From Acinetobacter brisouioides (GTDB taxonomy: Bacteria > Pseudomonadota > Gammaproteobacteria > Pseudomonadales > Moraxellaceae): a stretch of 64,000 nucleotides of DNA. Shown in pieces: positions 30,930-39,521 of this stretch. Made by a program: the position numbers and the translations under genes. The stretch lies in the NCBI RefSeq assembly GCF_004331075.1, contig NZ_SJNX01000003.1, positions 124,001 through 188,000 of the forward strand, in the 5' to 3' direction. Below the pieces are notes generated by a model. The model had not been told where the DNA came from. It worked only from the letters and a program-made list of their open reading frames with translations, and made no database searches. Numbering within the stretch: the first letter of the stretch is position 1; each line of letters begins with the position of its first letter.

Positions 30930-31769
30930 TTATTTTCGTATGTTTCTTGCGCAATTTTGAATATTTTTTGCTAAATCCGTCCAACCCTGAATAAAGTCAT
31001 TTTCTGCACTCATACTTTCGTCTACTGCCTGAAAACGCACAGGCTGCAAAATTTGATATTGGCTATTTGCCTGCCCTTCTGCCAACAAGCACATTTGTGG
31101 ATACGGACGATGATCATTGAGATACTTAATTTGAGTGACCGTAGCAGGAATGTGCGGGTCGGTACTTAAAGCACCCGCAAGATGTAAATTGAGTGCATGT
31201 TCCAGATACTGATAAGCATCATGATATGACCAATAGTCAACCGTATTTTTATAACTACCAGCTTGCTTACTTTTCACCAATAGCTGCCGAGCAAAGGTTT
31301 TTGCATTCGCCCAATATTGAGCTTTATGTTCAGGGTGCTGCTTAGAACGTAATGCCGCAATAAAAAAACCAATTCGAACTGCATTATTTGGATCTAACCA
31401 AACATGAGTATCAACGGTATTTACAATCGGTTTTCCCTGCACATCTCGCACTGGCAAAGTCGCTAAAATCCTAGAATTGAGCAACGAAATTGCTCGGGGA
31501 TTCTGTCCCAGTAGCTTCTCTAATGGCGCTTCATGTGCTTTGCCCAACCAGATCACCAATTCTGCATCTTGAACCGCTTTTCGATTGGCGGGTGTCAGTT
31601 GTACATCATGCCCAGATTGATTGCCCAATAATAGAGTTGGCGTTTCAACACCTTTGGTCACTTCTTTAGCGATTAAGTATAAAGGGTGAATGGATACCAC
31701 CAAGCCCTGTGCCCATAAACTGCCACTCATGCACAGCAAGACACACACTGCAAAAAAACGCGCCATCAT
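30930..31769 (-). CDS. znuA: Zinc ABC transporter substrate-binding protein
   Basis: About 279 residues. A signal peptide (MMARFFAVCVLLCMSGSLWA, ending AQG) precedes the cluster-A fold: VVSIHPLYLIAKEVTKGVETPTLLLGNQSGHDVQLTPANRKAVQDAELVIWLG and the second His site VDTHVWLDPNNAVRI. The long His-rich loop of many ZnuA proteins is absent. It binds periplasmic zinc and delivers it to ZnuBC. The start is ATG 31769 or 31766; upstream codons to GTG 31796 look non-coding. Divergent from zur across a Zur-like box. Confidence 0.9.
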   Translation of the reverse strand: MMARFFAVCVLLCMSGSLWAQGLVVSIHPLYLIAKEVTKGVETPTLLLGNQSGHDVQLTPANRKAVQDAELVIWLGKAHEAPLEKLLGQNPRAISLLNSRILATLPVRDVQGKPIVNTVDTHVWLDPNNAVRIGFFIAALRSKQHPEHKAQYWANAKTFARQLLVKSKQAGSYKNTVDYWSYHDAYQYLEHALNLHLAGALSTDPHIPATVTQIKYLNDHRPYPQMCLLAEGQANSQYQILQPVRFQAVDESMSAENDFIQGWTDLAKNIQNCARNIRK

Positions 31770-31807
31770 GTTCAAACGATCTCTATATATCATCACTTGG
31801 GATTTAA

Positions 31808-31822
31808 TGTTACACTATAACA
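31808..31822. promoter_or_regulatory. Zur-box-like operator
   Basis: TGTTACACTATAACA: TGTTA/TAACA half-sites around a 5-nt centre. It differs by one base from the core TGTTATA-N-TATAACA of the E. coli Zur consensus. It lies 38 nt upstream of znuA and 68 nt upstream of zur, so it can repress both directions. Confidence 0.8.
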
Positions 31823-31890
31823 CTAAAATTAATGATATTGTTATAAAAGAGTTAACTTATCTGTTTTGGTGCACCATAGGTGAGATATTT

Positions 31891-32388
31891 ATGAGTTCAT
31901 GTTCGCATTCACATGCCAATAGCTTACACGAGGTACATGATCACGGCGATATTCAAGCTCGCCTAGAGCAGGCAGAAGCGCTGTGCCTAACTTCTGGTGC
32001 ACGCCTTACACCTTTGCGTCGAGAAGTTTTGCATTTAATTTTGAATGCATCAGGACCGATTGGTGCATATGATATTCTGGCAAAAATAAAAAATACATCA
32101 GATAAACCTGCTGCGCCACCAACCGTTTACCGCAGTTTGGACTTTTTACTGGATAAAGGCTTAATTCATCGTCTAAGTTCAATTAATGCCTTTATTCCTT
32201 GCTGTCACCCTCGTGAAGGTCATCAGGCAGCATTTTTAATCTGTGTAAGCTGTAAAGCGGTTAAAGAAGCTTCTGCCGATGCCTTGATGGCACATCTCAA
32301 TGCATTAGCACATTCGGATGAATTTAATATTCATCACACCATTATTGAAATTTCAGGAAAATGCCAACAGTGCACACAACGTCACTAA
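31891..32388 (+). CDS. zur: Zinc uptake regulator Zur (Fur family)
   Basis: 165 residues. The winged helix (ALCLTSGARLTPLRREVLHLILNASGPIGAYDILAKI...PPTVYRSLDFLLDKGLIHRL) and C-terminal metal sites, including CVSCK and KCQQC, mark Zur. The His-rich start MSSCSHSHANSLHEVHDHG is also Zur-like. ATG 31891 follows AGGTGAG. It overlaps znuC by 28 nt, so zur-znuC-znuB form one transcript, probably autoregulated via the box at 31808. Confidence 0.93.
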   Translation: MSSCSHSHANSLHEVHDHGDIQARLEQAEALCLTSGARLTPLRREVLHLILNASGPIGAYDILAKIKNTSDKPAAPPTVYRSLDFLLDKGLIHRLSSINAFIPCCHPREGHQAAFLICVSCKAVKEASADALMAHLNALAHSDEFNIHHTIIEISGKCQQCTQRH

Positions 32389-33152
32389 CGCCTGCGCTCA
32401 TTTCATTACAGAAAATTTATGTCCGAATTGATGAACGCGAGATTCTTAAACAGGTCGACTTTGAGTTACATCCCAATGAAATTGTGACACTGATTGGCCC
32501 AAATGGCGCTGGAAAATCTACGCTCATTAAAGTCCTTTTAGGCATTGTCAAACCTACGTCTGGTAAAATTCTAAAAGATCGCAGTTTAAAATTTGCTTAT
32601 GTTCCGCAGAAGTTTAACCCCTCTCACAGTTTGCCGTTACGTGTCCGAGATTTATTGGCGTTAGAGGCGTGTGATACGATAATCAAACAACAGATTATTG
32701 CGGAAACTGGCATTGAAAAACTTCAAGATGCCAAAGTACAGCAACTTTCTGGTGGTGAACGCCAGCGAGTACTTTTGGCGCGGGCATTACTGCGCAAACC
32801 ACAAGTTTTGGTGCTTGATGAACCGATGCAAGGGCTGGATATTCAGTCTGAAGCCGAGCTATACGAATATGTACGTAGTTTGCCTGAGCGTTATGGCTGT
32901 GCGGTACTCATGGTTTCGCATGACCTGCAATGGGTGATGCAAGGAACGCATCGAGTGGTTTGCCTGAACAAACATATCTGCTGTAGCGGGTCTCCAGAAA
33001 ATGTCCAGCAACATCCTGAGTACCAAGCTATTTTTGGCACACAGCGAGCGTTTTACCAGCATCATCACGATCATTGTGCACATGGCGACAGCCCAACTGC
33101 AAGCTGCGAACATGACACTCGCCCTCACATTCACCCAGAACCGGAAGCTTAG
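32361..33152 (+). CDS. znuC: Zinc ABC transporter ATP-binding protein
   Basis: 263 residues. Walker A GPNGAGKSTLIKVLLG, the ABC signature LSGGERQRVLLARALLR, Walker B VLVLDEPMQGLD and switch His in MVSHDLQWVM are complete. The His-rich tail (HHHDHCAHGDSPTASCEHD) is typical of zinc transporter ATPases. It starts within zur. Confidence 0.95.
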   Translation: MPTVHTTSLTPALISLQKIYVRIDEREILKQVDFELHPNEIVTLIGPNGAGKSTLIKVLLGIVKPTSGKILKDRSLKFAYVPQKFNPSHSLPLRVRDLLALEACDTIIKQQIIAETGIEKLQDAKVQQLSGGERQRVLLARALLRKPQVLVLDEPMQGLDIQSEAELYEYVRSLPERYGCAVLMVSHDLQWVMQGTHRVVCLNKHICCSGSPENVQQHPEYQAIFGTQRAFYQHHHDHCAHGDSPTASCEHDTRPHIHPEPEA

Positions 33153-33155
33153 CGC

Positions 33156-33956
33156 ATGATGGAATGGTTTCAACTTTTGCTCCCAGCATGGGTTATGGGT
33201 GCTTTACTGATCATTTTAACTGCACCATTGGGCTGCCTTATGCTTTGGCGCCGTATGTCATTTTTTGCAGATACCATGTCCCATGGCACGTTACTCGGCG
33301 TAGCGGTTGCAGGGGTTTTACAGTTGCCTATGTGGGTCGGCGTCGCAAGCTTAGCGATTTTACTGGTCTGTATTTTATGGATTTTGCATGATCGGCGTTT
33401 GCCCAACGACGCACTACTGGCGCTGTGTGCAGCCACCCTGCTCTGTTCAGGTCTGATACTGATTCAGAACCTTCCTGCTCTACGTCCTGAATTACTCAGT
33501 TACTTATTTGGGGATTTACTCACCATTAGTTGGTCAGACCTTCCTATTTTTGCAGTCATTATTATCGTTTCTATCAGTATTTTATGGAAATTTTGGTCAG
33601 CACAAATTCAGATTGCAATTGACCCAGATATTGCAATTAGTGAAGGTGTAAATGCCAAATTGCAGCGTTTTATCTTCATGCTGCTTTTGGCATTATTTAC
33701 CGTATTGGCACTACGCGCAGTCGGTTCACTGTTGATGGGTGCTCTCTTGGTGATTCCAGCATTAGCAGCACGTCTCTTGGCAGACTCTCCTAAACAAATG
33801 GTGTTGTATGCTTTTATCATTGGTCAAATTGCTTTGGGTATTGGCTTATGGGCCAGTGCCTTACTCAACATTGCCAGTGGTTTAAGTATTGTACTGACCA
33901 TGTCGAGTATTTTCTTTACGTTATTTTGCTGGCAAAAAATTCGTAGCACTTTATAA
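33156..33956 (+). CDS. znuB: Zinc ABC transporter permease
   Basis: 266-residue membrane protein. FFADTMSHGTLLGVAVAGVL and AVGSLLMGALLVIPALAARLLADSPKQMV are signature blocks of the ABC-3 metal permease family. It starts 3 nt after znuC and its 3' end overlaps a convergent small gene by 6 nt. Confidence 0.95.
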   Translation: MMEWFQLLLPAWVMGALLIILTAPLGCLMLWRRMSFFADTMSHGTLLGVAVAGVLQLPMWVGVASLAILLVCILWILHDRRLPNDALLALCAATLLCSGLILIQNLPALRPELLSYLFGDLLTISWSDLPIFAVIIIVSISILWKFWSAQIQIAIDPDIAISEGVNAKLQRFIFMLLLALFTVLALRAVGSLLMGALLVIPALAARLLADSPKQMVLYAFIIGQIALGIGLWASALLNIASGLSIVLTMSSIFFTLFCWQKIRSTL

Positions 33957-34196
33957 AAACGGATTTTCAACTTCCTGCTCGGGTTGATGTGCAATCTTCT
34001 CGGGCAAGTTTTCCTGTTGTTCTAACACTTCAACTACCTGATTAATCAAGCTTTGCAGCGCTTTTGCAGCTGCAAGCCCCTGCTGATCTTTGGTAATTTG
34101 CAGATTGCCATACAGATTGATGCAATCTAGCTGATTTTCTAAAGTTAAGTCATAAATTGCAGAGGATGACTGGTCTTCAGCAAATGGTTTAAACAT
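33951..34196 (-). CDS. Small conserved hypothetical protein
   Basis: 81 residues, unrecognised. It starts MFKPFAEDQSSSAIYDLTLENQLDCINLYGNLQITKDQ and continues as a helix (AAAKALQSLINQVVEVLEQQ), ending in an acidic tail. ATG 34196 follows GGAGCTG. The Q/E-rich helix suggests oligomerisation; function unknown. Next to the secreted nuclease gene with a 22-nt gap. Confidence 0.6.
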   Translation of the reverse strand: MFKPFAEDQSSSAIYDLTLENQLDCINLYGNLQITKDQQGLAAAKALQSLINQVVEVLEQQENLPEKIAHQPEQEVENPFL

Positions 34197-34218
34197 AATT
34201 CAGCTCCCTGAAACGGGG

Positions 34219-35232
34219 TTAAGATTTAAACAACTTTAATAAAAATTCCAACACACTATCAAGCAATGCTTTCAATAACTTTTTTATAAAGTTATCTTTC
34301 TCTTGATTCACAGTTTTTTCAATATCTTGCGTTGCTTGTTGCACAGCATTGCCAAAAGATTGCTGTAATGAACGAATGTCCGATGATGCTGATGGCGTAG
34401 CACATTGACTATTTTGATCCGTTCCAATCTGCGCAGGAACACGACCTGCCTGAACATCACTGGTGGTGAGTGGCAAATCGTAAATTTTGCGTTTAGTTTC
34501 TACTGAAAGCTGTGGAAATAAATTTAAGCCTGTTTGCTGTTCAATCTGACAAACACTGACAACTTGCACCTGTTGAGAGTTATTATTTGGAGCATAGTAA
34601 GCACCGATCACGCCTGTCTTGGGCATATATACCGCTTTAAACACAACACTCGGAACAATCACTTTGCCCTTCCCTATGGTTTTTAGGCGTTGACCTGTAA
34701 AGATCGGCCCAGTCACCAGATAGGCATCCTGTTTTTGTTTTTTTACCAAGCTACGAGTGGCTTCTTCAAGCTTCCGCCAGACTTCCTGATTATTTTTTGG
34801 GGCTTGTGGCACCATATTGGCTAAAGAAAAGCTGTCATGTTGTGAAGCTTTGTCTGGCATGTCCGCATTCGGAGACATATGTCCGCGGTCATAACCTGAA
34901 GCACGATAATCTGCCAGCGTGGAACGAAACTGCTCTGGAATTTGTTCTTCTTCATGAAACTGGTCTTCACGTTTAATTTTCTGACTTAAACGTTCCGCGG
35001 TGAGATGCTCAGCACTCCATAAAGGTGTTTTAGATACGCCAGAATAAACCAGACCAAAACCATTAAAACATAAAGGAAAAGTATTTTTATTTAAACTTTG
35101 CTTAACCAGCGCTGGTGGAGTCTGCTGATAAAATTGAGATAAGCATGAGTCTTGCGCAAAAACAGTGCCTGTTGTGGCAGTTGCGCATAACAAAACTAGT
35201 CCTTGAATACTATAGTTAAGTTTCTGAGTCAT
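34219..35232 (-). CDS. Secreted DNA/RNA non-specific endonuclease (NUC1 family)
   Basis: 337 residues with a signal peptide (MTQKLNYSIQGLVLLCATAT, ending near residue 26, VFAQ). The beta-beta-alpha-metal nuclease domain has the DRGHMSPNADM catalytic motif, with the His base, and NMVPQAPKNNQEVWRKLEE containing the metal-ligand Asn. The C-terminal 80 residues after QCATPSASS form an amphipathic tail not part of the domain. Family members degrade DNA and RNA outside the cytoplasm. ATG 35232 follows AAGGGATAACCAAT. No adjacent immunity gene is obvious. Confidence 0.85.
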   Translation of the reverse strand: MTQKLNYSIQGLVLLCATATTGTVFAQDSCLSQFYQQTPPALVKQSLNKNTFPLCFNGFGLVYSGVSKTPLWSAEHLTAERLSQKIKREDQFHEEEQIPEQFRSTLADYRASGYDRGHMSPNADMPDKASQHDSFSLANMVPQAPKNNQEVWRKLEEATRSLVKKQKQDAYLVTGPIFTGQRLKTIGKGKVIVPSVVFKAVYMPKTGVIGAYYAPNNNSQQVQVVSVCQIEQQTGLNLFPQLSVETKRKIYDLPLTTSDVQAGRVPAQIGTDQNSQCATPSASSDIRSLQQSFGNAVQQATQDIEKTVNQEKDNFIKKLLKALLDSVLEFLLKLFKS

Positions 35233-35485
35233 ATTGGTTATCCCTTGAGCAGTAAAAACAGCTTAACAAGCTCATTTTAGAAAGTATATGTGGTTTCTTT
35301 CAAATGGCTAATCCTTGTACTCATCGGATTTTCTCTCACTCTTTACGTAACAGTTTGTTGTGGTTATGCCACACTTATACCCTTAATTTATTGATATTCC
35401 GTATACTTAGTTGCGGGTAATCCCAATCTATGGGATTGTTAATTCAGATTAAAACTCACACAATTTTTAGTATTGGAGTTCAGGT

Positions 35486-35752
35486 ATGCGTAATATTTTC
35501 GTTAGCGTTGGGTTATTCATGGGAATGTTCACAGCAACTGCTGCGTTTGCGGAACCTGCTGTACAACCAGGTGAGACTCTAGAAAGCCTGTCTCAGGTTA
35601 AAATCAATACAACTGTAAATGGTCAACCAGGATCGTTAACAGACTTAATGAGCAGTGGTAAATATACACCTGTTCCCACGCCGCAACCAGCAGATCACAG
35701 CCATAGCCCTGTAGCGACACCTGATACACCAGCACCTATGCCAGCCCCATAA
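35486..35752 (+). CDS. Small exported proline-rich protein
   Basis: 88 residues. Signal peptide (MRNIFVSVGLFMGMFTATAA, ending FAE), then a short polar part and a Pro-rich tail (PVPTPQPADHSHSPVATPDT). Unrecognised; probably periplasmic. ATG 35486 follows GGAGTTCAGGT, and a terminator follows. Confidence 0.65.
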   Translation: MRNIFVSVGLFMGMFTATAAFAEPAVQPGETLESLSQVKINTTVNGQPGSLTDLMSSGKYTPVPTPQPADHSHSPVATPDTPAPMPAP

Positions 35753-35766
35753 GTGAGTTAAACAAT

Positions 35767-35799
35767 TAAAAAAACCAAGGCTTGAACCTTGGTTTTTTA
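35767..35799. terminator. Bidirectional terminator
   Basis: AAAAAACCAAGG/CCTTGGTTTTTT stem between the convergent small exported-protein gene and kup. Confidence 0.9.
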
Positions 35800-35802
35800 T
35801 TG

Positions 35803-37683
35803 TTAAATTTCGATTTGACCACCCAACTCAACGACACGGTTGGTTGGAATTTGATAAAAATCACTGACTGGACTGGTATTACGCTGCATAGAAATAAACA
35901 GCTTTTCTCGCCAAGGAGACATACCATCTCCAACTTTATGTACCACACGATCTCGCGAAATAAAGAAGCTAATCTGCATGAGGTCGTACTCAAAGTCGAG
36001 TTCTTCATAGGCTTGTTTCAAATCACGTGGTACATTTGGCTCGTCTTTAAAACCATAGAAAACTTGAATACGGTAAAAATGCTCAGTTAGAGTTTCAACT
36101 AAAATTCGTTCTTTTTGTGCAACATATGGGACATCCTGAACAATTACAGTGATCAGAATGTTACGTTCATGCAGTACTTTATTGTGCTTAATATTATGCA
36201 GCATGGCATGCGGCACAACATTTGGCGTTCCAGTCAGGAATACGGCATCGCCTTGTACCCAATGCACAGTATCTGAACCAATACTTTTAACAAATAAATC
36301 AATCGGCAAAGTGTCGTGTTCAAGTTTGGCAAACATCAATTCACGACCGCGCTTCCAAGTCATCAAGATGCCAAAGGCAATGCCACCAATCAATAACGGC
36401 ACCCAACCACCTGATACAATTTTCAGCGAAGTTGCAGCGACCAGCACTATATCCAAAGCCAAAAATGGTGTGATCAGCAACAGTATTTTCGGTGCACTCC
36501 ATTTCCATGCATAAAAAATAAATACACCAATCAATAAGGTATCGCACAGCATGGTCAGGGTCACTGCCAAGCCATAAGCACTTGCCAAATTAGAACTGGT
36601 TTTAAAAATCAGAATCAGAATAATGATTGCTGCAAGTAACAACCAGTTCAGAAAAGGCACATAAATTTGCCCTTCTTCTGATTCAGAAGTGTGCTTAATA
36701 CCAAACCGTGGTAAATACCCCAGTTGCACAGCCTGGCGCGCCAAAGAAAACACACCTGAAATCACGGCTTGTGAAGCAATGACAGCTGCGATCGCTGCCA
36801 AGATAATCGTTGGGTATAACGCCCACGAAGGAACAAGCAAGAAAAATGGGTTCTCAATTGCACTTGGATTACGCAGCAATAATGCCCCTTGACCTGCATA
36901 GTTCAACACCAAACAGGGTAAAACTACACCAAACCATGCGAAGCGAATTGGCGTACGGCCAAAGTGCCCCATATCTGCATATAAGGCTTCGCCACCCGTA
37001 ACCGTCAATACCACTGCACCCATAACAAAAAAAGACATCACGGGGTTGGTAAAAATGAATTCAACTGCCCAATGTGGACTAAACATTCCCAAGACAAGTG
37101 GTGTTTTGGCAATACTCATGATCCCAAAAATACCAATCGCCAGAAACCAAATCAGAGTGAGTGGTCCAAAAAGTTTACCAACAAATGCCGTACCGTGTTT
37201 TTGTACTAAAAACAGGATCACCACAATCACAATTGCAATTGGCATAATATAGGGGTCAAAAACATCGGTTGCGATGGATAAACCCTCTACTGCCGAAAGC
37301 ACTGAAATGGCGGGGGTAATAATTCCATCACCAAAAAATAGGGATGCTCCAACAAAACCAATTGCAATGAGATAGATTTTTTTATTGTCAGCAATTTTTG
37401 CTTTACGTAGGTTCAAAGCAAGCAATGCCATAATGCCGCCTTCACCATTGTTGTCGACGCGCATGACGATCGCTACATATTTAATGCTAATAATCAGCGT
37501 TAAACACCAAAAAATGATCGACAAAATACCTAAGACATTTGCAGGATTAATGCCAAGTCCATGTGCCTCATGAAAAGATTCTTTTAGGGCATAGAGTGGG
37601 CTGGTACCAATATCACCAAAGACGACTCCAAGCGCTGCGAGAGCCATCGCAGGCAATCTTGCCTTTTGGGTCATAGTTTGCAT
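35803..37683 (-). CDS. kup: Low-affinity potassium transporter Kup
   Basis: About 626 residues. The KUP hallmark [21 protein letters not shown] is at the N-terminus, followed by about 12 hydrophobic segments and a hydrophilic C-terminal domain ending [11 protein letters not shown]. It mediates K+ uptake, likely coupled to H+. The start is taken as ATG 37683; ATG 37674 and an upstream TTG-type extension to 37725 are possible, and no ribosome site decides. Confidence 0.93.
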   Translation of the reverse strand: MQTMTQKARLPAMALAALGVVFGDIGTSPLYALKESFHEAHGLGINPANVLGILSIIFWCLTLIISIKYVAIVMRVDNNGEGGIMALLALNLRKAKIADNKKIYLIAIGFVGASLFFGDGIITPAISVLSAVEGLSIATDVFDPYIMPIAIVIVVILFLVQKHGTAFVGKLFGPLTLIWFLAIGIFGIMSIAKTPLVLGMFSPHWAVEFIFTNPVMSFFVMGAVVLTVTGGEALYADMGHFGRTPIRFAWFGVVLPCLVLNYAGQGALLLRNPSAIENPFFLLVPSWALYPTIILAAIAAVIASQAVISGVFSLARQAVQLGYLPRFGIKHTSESEEGQIYVPFLNWLLLAAIIILILIFKTSSNLASAYGLAVTLTMLCDTLLIGVFIFYAWKWSAPKILLLITPFLALDIVLVAATSLKIVSGGWVPLLIGGIAFGILMTWKRGRELMFAKLEHDTLPIDLFVKSIGSDTVHWVQGDAVFLTGTPNVVPHAMLHNIKHNKVLHERNILITVIVQDVPYVAQKERILVETLTEHFYRIQVFYGFKDEPNVPRDLKQAYEELDFEYDLMQISFFISRDRVVHKVGDGMSPWREKLFISMQRNTSPVSDFYQIPTNRVVELGGQIEI

Positions 37684-37801
37684 TGCATAATTAAACCAAG
37701 ATGATTTTTGATGCAATCTTAGCATTTAAATAAAATTTTTTCTGTAAAGCGGTGATTAAATCTTGGCAGCCTGCTTTTTTTTAGTTACTATCGCACGCCT
37801 T

Positions 37802-37891
37802 GGTGAGGTGTCCGAGTGGCTTAAGGAGCACGCCTGGAAAGTGTGTATACGTTTGCGCGTATCGAGGGTTCGAATCCCTCTCTCACCGCCA
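37802..37891 (+). tRNA. tRNA-Ser(GGA)
   Basis: A 90-nt type II tRNA with an encoded CCA. The acceptor arms GGTGAGG and TCTCACC pair; the anticodon loop reads CTGGAAA (anticodon GGA); a long variable arm (GTGTATACG...CGTATC) and the T loop GGTTCGAATCC are present. It is the integration target of the adjacent island. Confidence 0.96.
37875..37891 (+). repeat. attL core (3' end of tRNA-Ser)
   Basis: TCCCTCTCTC followed by ACCGCCA. The same 10-mer is followed by GCCA at 57227-57240, as expected for an att duplication in which three bases were later lost. Confidence 0.6.
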
Positions 37892-37923
37892 GATTTTATT
37901 CCTGCAATGTCCTGTAGGGTCTC

Positions 37924-37958
37924 AAAAGGCTTAAATCTAAAGGGTTTAAGCCTTTTTT
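37924..37958 (+). terminator. Terminator after tRNA-Ser
   Basis: AAAAGGCTTAAA/TTTAAGCCTTTT stem followed by T residues. A close relative of the same stem lies after the right-end att copy (57270-57307). Confidence 0.85.
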
Positions 37959-38005
37959 CATGTTTCGTAGAATCCTGCCGCATCCAAAGCAATCCCCCAT
38001 AAATA

Positions 38006-38060
38006 GGGGGACAATTGGGGGACAAATTAGTTATACTATTTTTCGTCCCCCAATTTGTAC
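38006..38060. repeat. Integrase arm-type repeat cluster (left end)
   Basis: GGGGGACAATT at 38006-38016 is followed by TGGGGGACAAATT at 38016-38028, and an inverted copy GTCCCCCAATTTGTAC lies at 38045-38060. These flank the integrase start and recur in variant form at 57149-57170. Confidence 0.6.
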
Positions 38061-38074
38061 GGATTCAGCTCAAA

Positions 38075-39271
38075 ATGCTTACAGATGCTCAAGTCAGAAA
38101 AATAAAACCACTTGAAAAGAAAAAGCGTTATTCCGATGAAAAAGGGTTATACCTAGAGGTTACACCTGCTGGTGGAAGGTTCTGGCGCTTAAAGTATCGA
38201 TTTAATGGTCGAGAAAGTACTTTAACAATTGGAAGCTACCCCGAAATTTCACTCGCTCAGGCTCGCCGTACTCGCGATGAAGCTCGAATTCAGCTATATA
38301 AGAATATTGATCCAAACGCGGTAAAAAATGAACGCTTACAACAAACAGATGAAAGTATTCTTTTCAAATCACTCGCTATGGAATGGATGGAAGATCGTAA
38401 AGCTGTCATTAAAGAAACGACTTATTTACGAGATTTATCTGTATTTGAAAAAGACCTATTCCCTGCTTTGGGCGAAATGCCTATTGATCAAATCAAAGGT
38501 AAGGACATACTTACCTGTGCCAAAAAAATTGAAGAACGTGGCGCACAAGAAATGGCAAAACGCTCAATTCCTTTAGCAGGTCGAATTTTTCGTTTCGCTA
38601 TCCGTAAGGGCATTATTGAAAATGATCCAACACCTCACCTTCAAGAAGCTTTAAAACCTCGAAAAGTAAAGCATATGGCTCGTTTGGATATTTCAGAATT
38701 TCCTCCATTTCTTGAACGCATGGATCGCTATCATGGCAATCCAATGATTAAAACAGCAATTCAATTAATGACATTAACTTTTGTACGAACCGCTGAACTT
38801 AGAATGATGGAATGGGACGAAATCGATTTTGAAACTAAATTATGGCGTATTCCTGCTGAAAAAATGAAAATGGCTCAACCCCATATTGTTCCATTATCAA
38901 AACAAGCAATTGAATTGATTGAAGGATTACGACCTCTGACTGGCAACAAGCAGTATGTTTTTTATAATCACAGTACAGCAAAACCGATGAGCAGCAATGC
39001 GCTACTCTGTGTCATTCGTACAATGGGCTATAATGGTAAAATGACTGGTCATGGGTTCCGTGGGCTTGCCTCAACCACACTTCATGAACAAGGCTATATG
39101 CATGATGCGATTGAAATTCAGTTAGCACACCGCGTTGGGAATGCCGTATCTCAAGCTTATAACCATGCTCAACACTTAGAATATCGCATCAAAATGATGC
39201 AAGACTGGTCTGATTTTATTGATAGCTTGAGAAATAAAATTGTACTATTTCCTAAACTTAAAGCAATTTAG
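38075..39271 (+). CDS. P4-type tyrosine-recombinase integrase
   Basis: 398 residues. The N-terminal arm-DNA-binding domain (DUF4102) spans KIKPLEKKKRYSDEKGLYLEV...LKYRFNGRESTLTIGSYPEISLAQAR. The catalytic domain carries R238 (TFVRTAELR), H326-x-x-R329 (HGFRG), H352 (LAHR) and nucleophile Y362 (SQAYNH). All five are intact, so it should be active. ATG 38075 (MLTDAQVRKIKP) fits the family; the frame opens at 38015, within the G-rich repeats. It lies directly downstream of the tRNA target. Confidence 0.94.
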   Translation: MLTDAQVRKIKPLEKKKRYSDEKGLYLEVTPAGGRFWRLKYRFNGRESTLTIGSYPEISLAQARRTRDEARIQLYKNIDPNAVKNERLQQTDESILFKSLAMEWMEDRKAVIKETTYLRDLSVFEKDLFPALGEMPIDQIKGKDILTCAKKIEERGAQEMAKRSIPLAGRIFRFAIRKGIIENDPTPHLQEALKPRKVKHMARLDISEFPPFLERMDRYHGNPMIKTAIQLMTLTFVRTAELRMMEWDEIDFETKLWRIPAEKMKMAQPHIVPLSKQAIELIEGLRPLTGNKQYVFYNHSTAKPMSSNALLCVIRTMGYNGKMTGHGFRGLASTTLHEQGYMHDAIEIQLAHRVGNAVSQAYNHAQHLEYRIKMMQDWSDFIDSLRNKIVLFPKLKAI

Positions 39272-39521
39272 TTTTTATTTAAGTTCACAAAATGTTTTCT
39301 TGAGCATTACCAAAAATTACGTAATATTTTAAAAAAGTTTAACTTATATAAAAATGAATTATTTAACACATGTATTTATATAAGCATAGTTTTTTGCTTA
39401 TCTTTTATTCATGCAATTATCTTGCAGTTTTATATATAACCAAAAATAAATGAATTATCGTATGATGATGCTCTTAGATAAACTTTCAGTAAACAATGTT
39501 TGTTTTTAATGATGGAATGAT

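Noticed and set aside
37756..38025. Open frame on the minus strand across tRNA-Ser
   Set aside because: Overlaps the tRNA antisense; a common false call (SLSH-type translation of tRNA-Ser) and not a gene.
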